NCBI GenBank assembly: GCA_937960755.1
Contig: CALGOL010000310.1
Coordinates: forward strand, 1-21,529
Source: an uncultured Azospirillum sp.
GTDB taxonomy: Bacteria > Pseudomonadota > Alphaproteobacteria > Azospirillales > Azospirillaceae
Reading direction: 5' to 3'
DNA: 21,529 nucleotides
Both the position numbers and the translations under genes were made by a program. How positions within the stretch are numbered: position 1 is the stretch's first letter; each line of letters opens with the position of its first letter. The notes beneath the pieces are model-generated. The model saw only the letters and a list, made by a program, of their open reading frames with translations. It did no database searches and was not told the origin of the DNA. Shown one piece after another: positions 14,402-21,529 of the stretch.

Positions 14402-16842
14402 TCGGAAACGCCGCCGCAATTGACATTGAACTGCGTGTCGAGCAACACCTCCACCGCCGTTTCCGCCACCGGCCGGCTGAATAGGTAACCTTGCGCCACA
14501 TCGCAGCGAATGCCGGCGAGGTGAGCCAACTGCTCGGCGGTCTCCACCCCTTCGGCGATGACCCGCAATCCAAGCCCGGAGGCCATGGAGACGATGGTCT
14601 CCACCAGCACCTTGCGTTCGCGCCGCTCAAGCATGCCGATCATGAACGAGCGATCAATCTTTAGCGTGTCGAAGGTATAGCGTTCCAAATAGCTGAGCGA
14701 CGAATAGCCGGTGCCGAAATCGTCGATCGACAGATGCGCGCCCAATGCGGATATGTCCTTCAGCGACCTTTCGATGTCGCGCCGCTCCGCCAGCAGCAGG
14801 CCCTCGGTGATCTCCAGTTCCAGATTGCGCGCCGGCAGGCCGCTTTCCCGCAGCGCGGCCCGCACGTCATCGACAAAGCCGCCGTCTTGGAATTGCCGCG
14901 GCGAGACGTTGACGCAAATCCGCAAATCCGGCCGTCCGCCGTCCACCCAGCGCTTAGCGGCGGCGCAAGCGGCGCGCAGCACCATGCGGCCGATGGGGAC
15001 AATCAAGCCGCTCGTTTCGGCTTGGGGAATAAAGCGGTCGGGCGGCACCTGTCCCAGTTCGGGGCTGCGCCAGCGCAGCAACGCCTCCACCCCCACAACC
15101 CGGCCGTCCGCGACGGAGACTAAAGGCTGATAGTTGAGATACAGTTGATCGGTGTCGATGGCGCGGCGCAGTTCGCTTTCAATGCGCAGCCGCGCCTCCG
15201 CCTCCTCGTTCATGTTGGGCGTGAAGAACCGCGCGCGATTCCTGCCGCCGACTTTGGCCTGATACATCGCGGTGTCGGCGTTGCGCAGAAGTGTTTGCGG
15301 CGTGCGGCCGTCATCTGGATAAACCGCAATGCCGATACTGGTGGTGGCGATGAGTTCGCGCCGGCTAATGGCGAACGGCGCGGCGAACTCTCTAATAATC
15401 GCAGCGGCGACATCCTCAGCCGGCTTAGCGTCGGCAAGGTCGCCGATGATGACAAGAAATTCGTCGCCGCCGAAACGGGCTACGAAACCGCGCCCTCCCG
15501 CCGCCCGGCGCAGTCGTTCCGACGCCAGCACCAGCAATTCGTCGCCGTACTCATGCCCGAGGGAGTCGTTAATGGCTTTGAACTCGTCGAGATCGACGAA
15601 CAGCAAGGCCACCCGCCGCCCGACCTCCCGCGCCCGCAGGATGTCATAAGTCAAGCGGTCAAGCGCATAAGCGCGGTTAGGCAGGTCGGTCAGCGCGTCG
15701 AACATCGCCTGATGTTGCAGACGCTTTTCTTGTTCTTTGCGGATGGTGACGTCTTCCATCAACACCACATAGTGCCGTCGGCCGGCGGCGGGCGTCAGCG
15801 GGTCGTCATCATCCACCACCGACCCGTAAACCTGAAGCCAGTGCTGCGCCCCATCTTGCTGAGAGATCTGAATTTCGCCGCGCCATTCTTGGCCCTGCGA
15901 CAGGGTGCGCCACAACTCTTCCACCATGGGGCCCGGATGCAGCGCCGCCAACGGCTTGCCGACGACGCTTTCGGGCGTCAGACCGGTAACGTCCCGATGG
16001 GCCGTGTTGACGTAGAGCACCGTCCCGGCGGCGTCGACCACCGCTAACGCGACCGGGCTCTGCTCGACCGCTTGCGACAGCAGACGAACCGTGCGTTCGG
16101 CCTGCTTGCGTTGGGTCAAGTCGTGAATGGCGGTGACCCGCACCGACTTGTCGCCCATGCGGCTTTGCTTGGAATGGATTTCCATCGGAAAAACCGAACC
16201 GTCTTTACGGACGCCGCGGACTTCATAGGCTTCCTCGTAATGCTGGCGCACTTTCTCCATCGCCAGCGGCGCGTCGTCGGGGTGGATGACGTCCCAAGCC
16301 CACATTTGCAAAAACTCGTCCCGCGAATAGCGGAACAGGTTTTCAAACGCTTTGTTGAAATCAATGATTTTGCCTTGAAAGTGGATGCAGATCGCCTCCA
16401 CCGCCACGTCCGACAGCCGGCGGAAACGGTCCTCGCTCTCCTCCAGCGTCTTACGGGTGCGCCAAAGCTCGGTGACGTCGCGGATCACGCCTTGCAAGCC
16501 GACATAGTCTCCAGCGGCGTCAAACAGCGCACAGCACGAAAACTGCCCCCAAATCGCCGCGCCGTCCTTGCGGCGCAGCTCCACCTCCATCGTCACCGCT
16601 GCGCCGGCGCCGTCAATAATGCGCTCCACGACCTTCGCCCGCTCCTCCGGGTGAACATAGAGCGACATGGCGGGGAGGCCGAGCATTTCCTCCGGCTGAT
16701 AACCCAGCAGCTTGAACATGTTAGGCGACGCCCAGGTGAAGCGCCCGGCGGCGTCGACGCGAAAAAACACGTCGGGCAGCCGCTCCAACAAGAACGGCAG
16801 CATGTCGGCGGGCGGAACGGCGTCTGGCGGCGCAGCGCTCAT
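14398..16842 (-). CDS. PAS-PAS-PAS-GGDEF-EAL signalling protein
   Basis: An 814-residue soluble c-di-GMP protein with no transmembrane segment. Three PAS domains occupy roughly residues 13-125, 136-245 and 253-368 (for example RFTWASPNMFKLLGYQPEEML and VNTAHRDVTGLTPESVVGKPL). GGDEF spans about 378-540 with an intact RFGGDEF (GGDEF at 458-462). EAL spans about 552-805 with VEALLRW (E586) and DDFGTGYSSLSYLERYTFDTLKIDRSF. Both catalytic domains have their key motifs, so it may make and degrade c-di-GMP, or one domain may be regulatory. The RxxD inhibitory I-site is absent: glycines occupy those positions before GGDEF. The signal sensed by the PAS domains is unknown. It is a single gene divergent from the pseudouridine synthase. 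Confidence 0.95.
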   Translation of the reverse strand: MSAAPPDAVPPADMLPFLLERLPDVFFRVDAAGRFTWASPNMFKLLGYQPEEMLGLPAMSLYVHPEERAKVVERIIDGAGAAVTMEVELRRKDGAAIWGQFSCCALFDAAGDYVGLQGVIRDVTELWRTRKTLEESEDRFRRLSDVAVEAICIHFQGKIIDFNKAFENLFRYSRDEFLQMWAWDVIHPDDAPLAMEKVRQHYEEAYEVRGVRKDGSVFPMEIHSKQSRMGDKSVRVTAIHDLTQRKQAERTVRLLSQAVEQSPVALAVVDAAGTVLYVNTAHRDVTGLTPESVVGKPLAALHPGPMVEELWRTLSQGQEWRGEIQISQQDGAQHWLQVYGSVVDDDDPLTPAAGRRHYVVLMEDVTIRKEQEKRLQHQAMFDALTDLPNRAYALDRLTYDILRAREVGRRVALLFVDLDEFKAINDSLGHEYGDELLVLASERLRRAAGGRGFVARFGGDEFLVIIGDLADAKPAEDVAAAIIREFAAPFAISRRELIATTSIGIAVYPDDGRTPQTLLRNADTAMYQAKVGGRNRARFFTPNMNEEAEARLRIESELRRAIDTDQLYLNYQPLVSVADGRVVGVEALLRWRSPELGQVPPDRFIPQAETSGLIVPIGRMVLRAACAAAKRWVDGGRPDLRICVNVSPRQFQDGGFVDDVRAALRESGLPARNLELEITEGLLLAERRDIERSLKDISALGAHLSIDDFGTGYSSLSYLERYTFDTLKIDRSFMIGMLERRERKVLVETIVSMASGLGLRVIAEGVETAEQLAHLAGIRCDVAQGYLFSRPVAETAVEVLLDTQFNVNCGGVSD

Positions 16843-16932
16843 GTCTGTCTTTCGTGTCCCCGGGACGCGGCGCGCGCGTCATTCATTCGATCTATAAATA
16901 TCCTTAAAAGTACAGGGGACGCAAGATAATGC

Positions 16933-16952
16933 CGCTTGGCGTTGGTCAAGCG
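16933..16952. repeat. Short palindrome related to the 18.9-kb repeat
   Basis: CGCTTG-GCGTTGGT-CAAGCG forms a 6-bp hairpin in the gap between the GGDEF-EAL and pseudouridine synthase genes. Its left arm and loop start (CGCTTGGCGTT) are shared with the two palindromes at 18902-18925 and 18941-18964. This may be a family of dispersed palindromic elements in this genome. Confidence 0.45.
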
Positions 16953-17045
16953 AATCTTTTGCATTGCAACATCATTTAGTGTCGTCTCGCCGAAGAAATT
17001 CAGCTACAGCACGGCGGTTCAAACGCTTCATCATGTTGGTGCGCC

Positions 17046-17741
17046 ATGCCGCCCTCTCTAGATCTTGCCGCGCGCATATTATACCGCGATTCTCTGTTGC
17101 TCGTGCTCGACAAGCCGGCGGGATTGCCGGTGCATGCCGGACCGGGCGGCGGCCCCAATCTGGAGCAGGGGTTCGACAGTTTGCGTTTCGGCCTGCCCCG
17201 CCCGCCGGGTTTGGCGCATCGGCTGGACCGCGACACTTCCGGCTGTTTAGCGCTTGGGCGCCATCCCAAGGCGCTGCGCAAGCTGGGCAAGCTGTTTCAA
17301 GAAGGCCGCGTCGAGAAAACTTACTGGGCGGTGGTCGCGGGCGGGCCGCAAGAAGACTCCGGCGTCGTCGACGCCCCGCTTTTCAAGCAAACCAACCCGC
17401 GCGGCGGTTGGCGCATGGTGGTCAGCCCGCAAGGTCAAACCGCCGTCACCGAATGGCGGGTGCTGGGGCGCGGCGACGGCCTAGCCTGGATGGCTTTCCA
17501 TCCCCGCACCGGCCGCACCCACCAAATCCGCGTCCATGCCGCAATGATCGGCTGCCCGTTGCTGGGCGATCCGCAGTACGGCGGGCCGGCGGACGCGCCG
17601 TTGCACCTGCACGCCAGACGGTTGGTTTTGCCGCTCTACCCTTCCCGACCGCCAGTGGCGGCGGAGGCGCCTGTTCCCGCCCACATGCAAAGCGCGCTGG
17701 GCCGCTGCGGCTGGAAACCGGAAGCCGCCCTCCTCAAATAA
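17046..17741 (+). CDS. RluA-family pseudouridine synthase
   Basis: A 231-residue protein with the RluA catalytic core: VLDKPAGLPVH (residues 20-30), the signature GLAHRLDRDTSGCL with catalytic aspartate D61 in HRLD, and the distal HPRTGRTHQIRVHAAMIGCPLLGDPQYGG. It isomerises uridine to pseudouridine in rRNA or tRNA. The target cannot be told from the sequence. It lacks the N-terminal S4 RNA-binding domain found in RluC/RluD and is short, closer to RluA/TruC-like single-domain members. The ATG at 17046 begins directly before the catalytic domain. Confidence 0.92.
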   Translation: MPPSLDLAARILYRDSLLLVLDKPAGLPVHAGPGGGPNLEQGFDSLRFGLPRPPGLAHRLDRDTSGCLALGRHPKALRKLGKLFQEGRVEKTYWAVVAGGPQEDSGVVDAPLFKQTNPRGGWRMVVSPQGQTAVTEWRVLGRGDGLAWMAFHPRTGRTHQIRVHAAMIGCPLLGDPQYGGPADAPLHLHARRLVLPLYPSRPPVAAEAPVPAHMQSALGRCGWKPEAALLK

Positions 17742-17852
17742 TATTGAAGGCGTTTGTTCACTGCAAAATAAGTAAGGGCTTTCGCGCGTTGTTCGTTGCG
17801 CCCGCGGATGACTTAAGGCACTTTGCCAATCTAAATGTTCAGGAATCCGATG

Positions 17853-18953
17853 ATGGGCGCAACAAACAACGATAAGGCCGGCGAAGCGGCCGATAGGGAT
17901 GGGACGCCAGTGCGCTACCTTGACTTGCTGCGCCCGGCGCCGGGGGAAATGCGGCTCGCCGCGCCTGGCGTGTGGTGGATGCGCTTTCCCCTGCCCTTCC
18001 GGCTTAATCACGTCAATATCTGGGTGCTGGACGACGACGGCGGCGCGGTGACCATCGTGGACTCTGGCATTTGCGACGCCGCGACCAAAGCGCTATGGGA
18101 CGGCGTGTTGGCTGGGCCGCTGGCGGGCAAGCGGGTGACCCGCGTCATCGCCACCCATTACCACCCGGATCACATCGGCCTGAGCGGCTGGCTGGTGGAG
18201 CGAACCGGCGCCGCTTTCGCCGCCGGCATGGCCGATTGGCTGCTGGCCCGCGTGCTATCGAAGCCGCCATCGGAAGCCGCTTCCGCCGCGTCGCGGCTGT
18301 TTTACCAGCGCGCCGGCGCCGACGAAGCCTTGGTGGACTATGTGATGGGCCGCGGCGGCGCCTATCGGTCGTTGGTGGGGAGCGCGCCGCCGACCCTGCA
18401 ACGACTGCGGATCGGCGGTCGTCTCATCATCGGCGGTCGGGAATGGCGGATAGTCAACACCGCCGGCCATACGCCCGAGCCGGCCTCATTGTACTGCCCG
18501 GCGCTCAATTTGTTGATTTCCGGCGATCAGGTGCTGCCGCGCATCAGCCCGAACATTTCCGTCACGCCGTTTGAGCCGGACGGCGACCCGTTGGCGGATT
18601 TTCTGGCGACTTTTGACGATTTGCGCGCCCTTCCCGCCGATGTGGCGGTGTTCCCTTCGCACGATCAGCCGTTCGTCGGACTGCATGACCGGTTGACGGC
18701 GCTGGAGACGCACCACCGCGAACGCCTGGACGAGGTTGAGGCGTTGTGCGCGCGGCCCAGCACGGCGCGCGAGCTGGCGGAGGAAACCTTTGCGCCGGGG
18801 TTGGACCTGCATCAGCAGATGTTTGCGCTTGGCGAGGTGCTGGCGCACGTCAATCACCTGCTCGGCCAAGGCCGCATCGCGCGCGACCTTGGCGATGACG
18901 GCGCTTGGCGTTATAGCGCCAAGCGGATGGGCGATGACGGCGCTTGGCGTTAG
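17853..18953 (+). CDS. MBL-fold metallo-hydrolase
   Basis: A 366-residue metallo-beta-lactamase-fold protein of the COG0491 type. The metal site THYHPDHIG is at about residues 101-109 (H102, H104, D106, H107). Further ligand regions are NTAGHTPEPASLY, SGDQVLP and FPSHDQPF. A C-terminal helical winged-helix-like segment (RERLDEVEALC...LGEVLAHVNHLLGQGRI) resembles the module of glyoxalase II-like and LACTB2-like members. The substrate is unknown. AGGA at 17841 is best placed for the ATG at 17853 or 17850; an ATG at 17835 has no ribosome-binding site. The last codons lie in a 39-bp tandem repeat, so the protein ends GDDGAWRYSAKRM-GDDGAWR. Confidence 0.9.
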   Translation: MGATNNDKAGEAADRDGTPVRYLDLLRPAPGEMRLAAPGVWWMRFPLPFRLNHVNIWVLDDDGGAVTIVDSGICDAATKALWDGVLAGPLAGKRVTRVIATHYHPDHIGLSGWLVERTGAAFAAGMADWLLARVLSKPPSEAASAASRLFYQRAGADEALVDYVMGRGGAYRSLVGSAPPTLQRLRIGGRLIIGGREWRIVNTAGHTPEPASLYCPALNLLISGDQVLPRISPNISVTPFEPDGDPLADFLATFDDLRALPADVAVFPSHDQPFVGLHDRLTALETHHRERLDEVEALCARPSTARELAEETFAPGLDLHQQMFALGEVLAHVNHLLGQGRIARDLGDDGAWRYSAKRMGDDGAWR

Positions 18954-18968
18954 AGAGCCAAGCGGATG
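18891..18968 (+). repeat. 39-bp tandem repeat, two units, each with a palindrome
   Basis: Two 39-base units (18891-18929 and 18930-18968) start GGCGATGACGGCGCTTGGCG and end CCAAGCGGATG, differing by a few bases in the middle. Each contains a palindrome: a 9-bp stem CGCTTGGCG/CGCCAAGCG in unit 1 and an 8-bp stem CGCTTGGC/GCCAAGCG in unit 2. The length is a multiple of three, so the MBL-fold reading frame passes through unit 1 and stops at TAG (18951-18953) in unit 2. The stop is created by the middle-base differences. Confidence 0.85.
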
Positions 18969-18973
18969 GCCGG

Positions 18974-19177
18974 TTAATCGGCCGGCTCGAACTGCGAGTT
19001 GTCGAGCAACGTCGTGACCGACAGGGTTTTCAAGGTGTTGGGATCGTCAATGCGCCGCAACATGGCGTGCGGCGTGCCCATGCCGTCTTTACGGATCGCC
19101 GCCACCTCCCATACGCCGCCGCCGGCCCCGACGCGGCGAAACATCTGTCCGGAAGCCACTTCCCGCCGTCTGCTCAT
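18974..19177 (-). CDS. Small conserved-looking hypothetical protein
   Basis: A 67-residue protein beginning MSRRREVASGQMFRRVGAGG. It reads like a compact beta-rich protein: GQMFRRVGAGGGVWEVAAIRKDGMGTPHAMLRRIDDPNTLKTLSV, then a short acidic tail. I have an impression of similar short proteins in Rhodospirillales but cannot name a family. The frame is open much further upstream, but those residues look like non-coding translation. The ATG at 19177 is followed at once by the plausible protein. The ribosome-binding site is weak. It is convergent with the MBL-fold gene and its end lies right by the 39-bp repeat. Confidence 0.55.
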   Translation of the reverse strand: MSRRREVASGQMFRRVGAGGGVWEVAAIRKDGMGTPHAMLRRIDDPNTLKTLSVTTLLDNSQFEPAD

Positions 19178-19330
19178 TACCGCCGATCCCTGACTGTTTT
19201 TTGTGCGTTGAGCGCTTAATATAGCCCGTAGGTCGCCTAGTTCAATTACGCATGCCGTGGATACTCCTTTTGCGGCGCCGCGGCAAGTTGACTGATGACG
19301 GCGGCGTGACGGTTTGATAACCTCCGTCGA

Positions 19331-19549
19331 ATGAAGGCTGAATTTGACGTGCTTTTCGTCGCCGCGCGCTTGGTGGAAGAAATGGGCGAATCCGCCGCCC
19401 GTTTCAGCCGGGTGAAGCTGGTTGAAACCACCGCCGCCAACGAGGCGCTCGCCGCCGATTTTTGGCGACAGGTGACGCACGTCTGCGAAGCGAGGCTGGC
19501 CGCCCGGACCAAACTCGATAGCGAGGCGGCGCCCGCGACGGGCGGCTGA
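19331..19549 (+). CDS. Small hypothetical protein (72 aa)
   Basis: A 72-residue helical protein starting MKAEFDVLFVAARLVEEMGESAARFSR. I do not recognise the family. Composition (E/A-rich helices, an amphipathic first half) looks like real protein rather than frame shadow, but there is no good ribosome-binding site. It ends one base before the GTG of the next gene, which suggests the two are a pair. An opposite-strand frame (19404-19850) overlaps both and looks less protein-like. Confidence 0.45.
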   Translation: MKAEFDVLFVAARLVEEMGESAARFSRVKLVETTAANEALAADFWRQVTHVCEARLAARTKLDSEAAPATGG

Positions 19550-19550
19550 C

Positions 19551-19913
19551 GTGGCCGCGCAGCCGCTTAGTGGCGTTCGGCCTATTCTCACCTTGTTGCA
19601 TCCCAACGGCGAGCGTCTGATCGTCGCGCGCCTTACGACGCTGGGCGGGGCCAGCCAATCCAATCGCTTCGTGCTGCGGCAAGCCGATTTGCGGGCGCCG
19701 TGGCCGCAGCCGGAAAAGGGCTATTTCGGCTATGCCGAAGTCGCTGCGGCGCTCGCCGCCAACGGCTGGCGCGGCTGCCGGATTGAGGCGATGCCGGCGG
19801 CCGACACCGACGAGGCGCGCGCCCGCGCGCTGGCTAAACGCAAGCTGCACGCCCGATGCGTCGAAGCGGCGATCGCCCTGACCGCCGCCAAAAAACTTGG
19901 CGACGGCGCGTGA
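19551..19913 (+). CDS. Hypothetical protein (120 aa)
   Basis: A 120-residue protein read from a GTG at 19551, which directly follows the stop of the preceding small gene. Sequence such as RPILTLLHPNGERLIVARLTTLGGASQSNRFVLRQADL and GYFGYAEVAAALAANGWRGCRIEAMP looks like a folded alpha/beta protein, with a basic helical C-terminus. I cannot assign a family. It is followed after 55 bases by the oligoendopeptidase gene on the same strand. Confidence 0.5.
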   Translation: MAAQPLSGVRPILTLLHPNGERLIVARLTTLGGASQSNRFVLRQADLRAPWPQPEKGYFGYAEVAAALAANGWRGCRIEAMPAADTDEARARALAKRKLHARCVEAAIALTAAKKLGDGA

Positions 19914-19968
19914 CGGGCCATATCTTGGTTAATCCGCGAATTTCAATCGTTCTGGAGTTTCAGCAAAC

Positions 19969-21529
19969 ATGAACGCCGACGCCGTATCGTCTGAAACCCT
20001 GCCGACCTGGGACCTCAGCGACCTTTACCCCGACCGCGACGGGCCAGCCATCACGGCCGACCTGCACCGGGCGACCACGGATGCGGAAGCTTTTCATCGC
20101 CGCTTCGCCGGAAGGTTGGACGGGTTGAGCGGCGCCGAACTGGCGGAAGCGGTGGTTGAATACGAACGCATCGACGAGATTCTTGGTCGGTTGATGTCCT
20201 ACACCGGCCTTGTCTACGCTGGAGATCAGTCAGACCCGGAAATCGGCCGTTTCGCCCAAGACATGAGCGAAAAGGTGAACAACGCGGCGACGTCATTGTT
20301 GTTTTTCACGCTGGAGCTTAACCGCCTTGATGAGGAGCGTTTCAACGCGCTTTTGGCGGAAAGCCCGGCGTTGGCGCGTTACGCGCCGTGGCTGCGCGAC
20401 GTGCGGCTTTACCGCGAACACCAGCTTTCCGATGAAATGGAAAAGCTGCTGCATGAAAAGCATGTCGTCGGCCGCTCCGCCTGGGCGCGGCTGTTCGACG
20501 AAACCATCGCCGGCTTGCGCTTTCCTATCGGCGGCAAAGAGTTGACCTGCGCGGAAGCGCAGCATCTGATGTCCGACCCGTCGCCCGCGGTGCGGCGGGA
20601 AGCGGGAAGCGCCATTTCCCAGGTGCTGGGGGCGAACATACGCCTGTTCGCGCTGGTGACCAACACGCTGGCGAAAGACAAGGAAATTGAAGACAAATGG
20701 CGGCGCTATCCCCACGCCGTGTCGTCGCGCAATCTTTCCAACCGGGTGGAGGACGAGGTGGTGGACGCCTTGTCCACGGCGGTTCAGGCCGCCTATCCTG
20801 CCATTTCCCACCGCTACTACGCGCTGAAAGCCAAGTGGTTCGGCGTGGAGCAACTGGATTGGCAAGACCGCAACGCGCCCTTGCCTGACGAAGACGACCG
20901 CCGCTTTTCCTGGAGCGAAGCGCGCGACGTCGTCTTGAGCGCTTATGGGCGTTTCTCACCGGAGCTGGCGGCGGTGGGGCGGCGTTTCTTTGACAATCCG
21001 TGGATCGACGCCGGCGTTCGGCCCGGCAAATCGCCGGGGGCCTTCGCCCATCCGACGATCCCCTCCGCCCACCCCTATCTGCTGGTGAATTTTCAAGGCA
21101 AGACGCGCGACGTCATGACCTTGGCGCATGAGTTGGGTCACGGCGTTCATCAGGTTTTGGCCGGAAGCCAAGGCCAGTTGCTCTGCGACACGCCGTTGAC
21201 CTTGGCGGAAACCGCTTCCGTCTTCGGCGAAATGCTGACCTTCCGCGGGCTGCTGGATGCGGAAACCGACGCCAAGCGCCGCCGGACGATGCTGGCCTCC
21301 AAGGTGGAGGACATGATTAACACCGTGGTCCGGCAAATTGCGTTTTTCGAATTTGAACGCCGGGTCCACGCCGCGCGGCGCGACGGCGAACTGACGCCCG
21401 AAGCCATCGGCGACATCTGGTTCGGCGTGCAGAGCGAAAGCTTAGGCCCGGCCGTGCGTTTCACCGACGAATACCGGCCGTTCTGGTCCTACATTCCGCA
21501 TTTCATCCACACCCCGTTCTATGTCTACG
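19969..21529 (+). CDS. pepF: M3-family oligoendopeptidase F, partial
   Basis: About 520 residues are visible and the gene runs off the right edge. The usual family length is about 600, so some 80 residues are missing. It starts MNADAVSSETLPTWDLSDLYPDRDG, the classic WDLSDLY opening of PepF/M3 enzymes. It carries the zinc motif HELGH at residues 387-391 (TLAHELGHGVHQ) and the third-ligand region LTLAETASVFGEML. It is a cytoplasmic zinc metallopeptidase that cleaves short peptides. The ATG at 19969 has GGAG 11 bases before it. It may be co-transcribed with the two small genes upstream. Confidence 0.95.
   Translation, partial: MNADAVSSETLPTWDLSDLYPDRDGPAITADLHRATTDAEAFHRRFAGRLDGLSGAELAEAVVEYERIDEILGRLMSYTGLVYAGDQSDPEIGRFAQDMSEKVNNAATSLLFFTLELNRLDEERFNALLAESPALARYAPWLRDVRLYREHQLSDEMEKLLHEKHVVGRSAWARLFDETIAGLRFPIGGKELTCAEAQHLMSDPSPAVRREAGSAISQVLGANIRLFALVTNTLAKDKEIEDKWRRYPHAVSSRNLSNRVEDEVVDALSTAVQAAYPAISHRYYALKAKWFGVEQLDWQDRNAPLPDEDDRRFSWSEARDVVLSAYGRFSPELAAVGRRFFDNPWIDAGVRPGKSPGAFAHPTIPSAHPYLLVNFQGKTRDVMTLAHELGHGVHQVLAGSQGQLLCDTPLTLAETASVFGEMLTFRGLLDAETDAKRRRTMLASKVEDMINTVVRQIAFFEFERRVHAARRDGELTPEAIGDIWFGVQSESLGPAVRFTDEYRPFWSYIPHFIHTPFYVY

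Noticed and set aside
19404..19850. A 148-codon minus-strand gene opposite the two small hypothetical genes
   Set aside because: Its translation is arginine- and proline-rich without pattern, while the plus-strand frames look more like folded proteins and abut each other.
1..21529. CRISPR arrays, rRNA or tRNA genes
   Set aside because: No regularly spaced repeats and no tRNA or rRNA signature sequence were found on either strand.

Overview
This window looks like the chromosome of a GC-rich alphaproteobacterium, most likely in or near the Rhodospirillales. The grounds are overall base composition, a split glycine-cleavage P-protein (gcvPA/gcvPB), a DUF29 protein, the style of the PNPase and metK proteins, and two riboswitch classes. 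The species cannot be named from the sequence alone.

Layout. Bases 1-3715, minus strand: the glycine cleavage operon gcvT-gcvH-gcvPA-gcvPB (gcvPB cut by the window edge). It sits behind a promoter and a tandem two-aptamer glycine riboswitch. Bases 3733-5689, minus strand: trmB (tRNA m7G methyltransferase) and metK (SAM synthetase). Divergent from metK is a complete pnp (polynucleotide phosphorylase, 6012-8123), closed by a strong intrinsic terminator. Bases 8288-11518, plus strand: a tightly packed three-gene cassette of accessory type. It encodes a small HEPN-like helical protein, a MinD/ParA-type ATPase with the unusual KGGVGRTT loop, and a STAND/KAP-like P-loop ATPase. Bases 11539-12894: a second, 5'-truncated copy of pnp. 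Its first 1337 bases appear identical to bases 6768-8104 of the complete gene, but it has a different last few codons and a different 3' flank. The cassette is therefore bracketed by 1.3-kb direct repeats made of the host's own pnp gene.

Bases 12921-18953: a DUF29 protein, a GDT1/UPF0016 (TMEM165-like) cation transporter behind a yybP-ykoY-type manganese riboswitch with its own promoter, a PAS-PAS-PAS-GGDEF-EAL signalling protein, an RluA-type pseudouridine synthase and an MBL-fold hydrolase ending in an in-frame 39-bp repeat. Bases 18974-21529: three small hypothetical genes and the start of an M3-family oligoendopeptidase F that runs off the right edge.

Most of the window is housekeeping: one-carbon metabolism (glycine cleavage, SAM synthesis), RNA modification and decay, and metal homeostasis. 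The part that does not fit is the cassette and its flanking pnp duplication. I read it as recently acquired DNA that entered by homology-driven (Campbell-like) recombination inside pnp. The essential-type gene was left intact upstream and the displaced 3' portion stranded downstream. The cassette has no integrase or transposase. Its three-protein make-up (HEPN-like, variant ParA-like ATPase, STAND-like ATPase) suggests a regulatory or anti-phage system, but this function is inference. An assembly chimera of two strains is the main alternative for the duplication.
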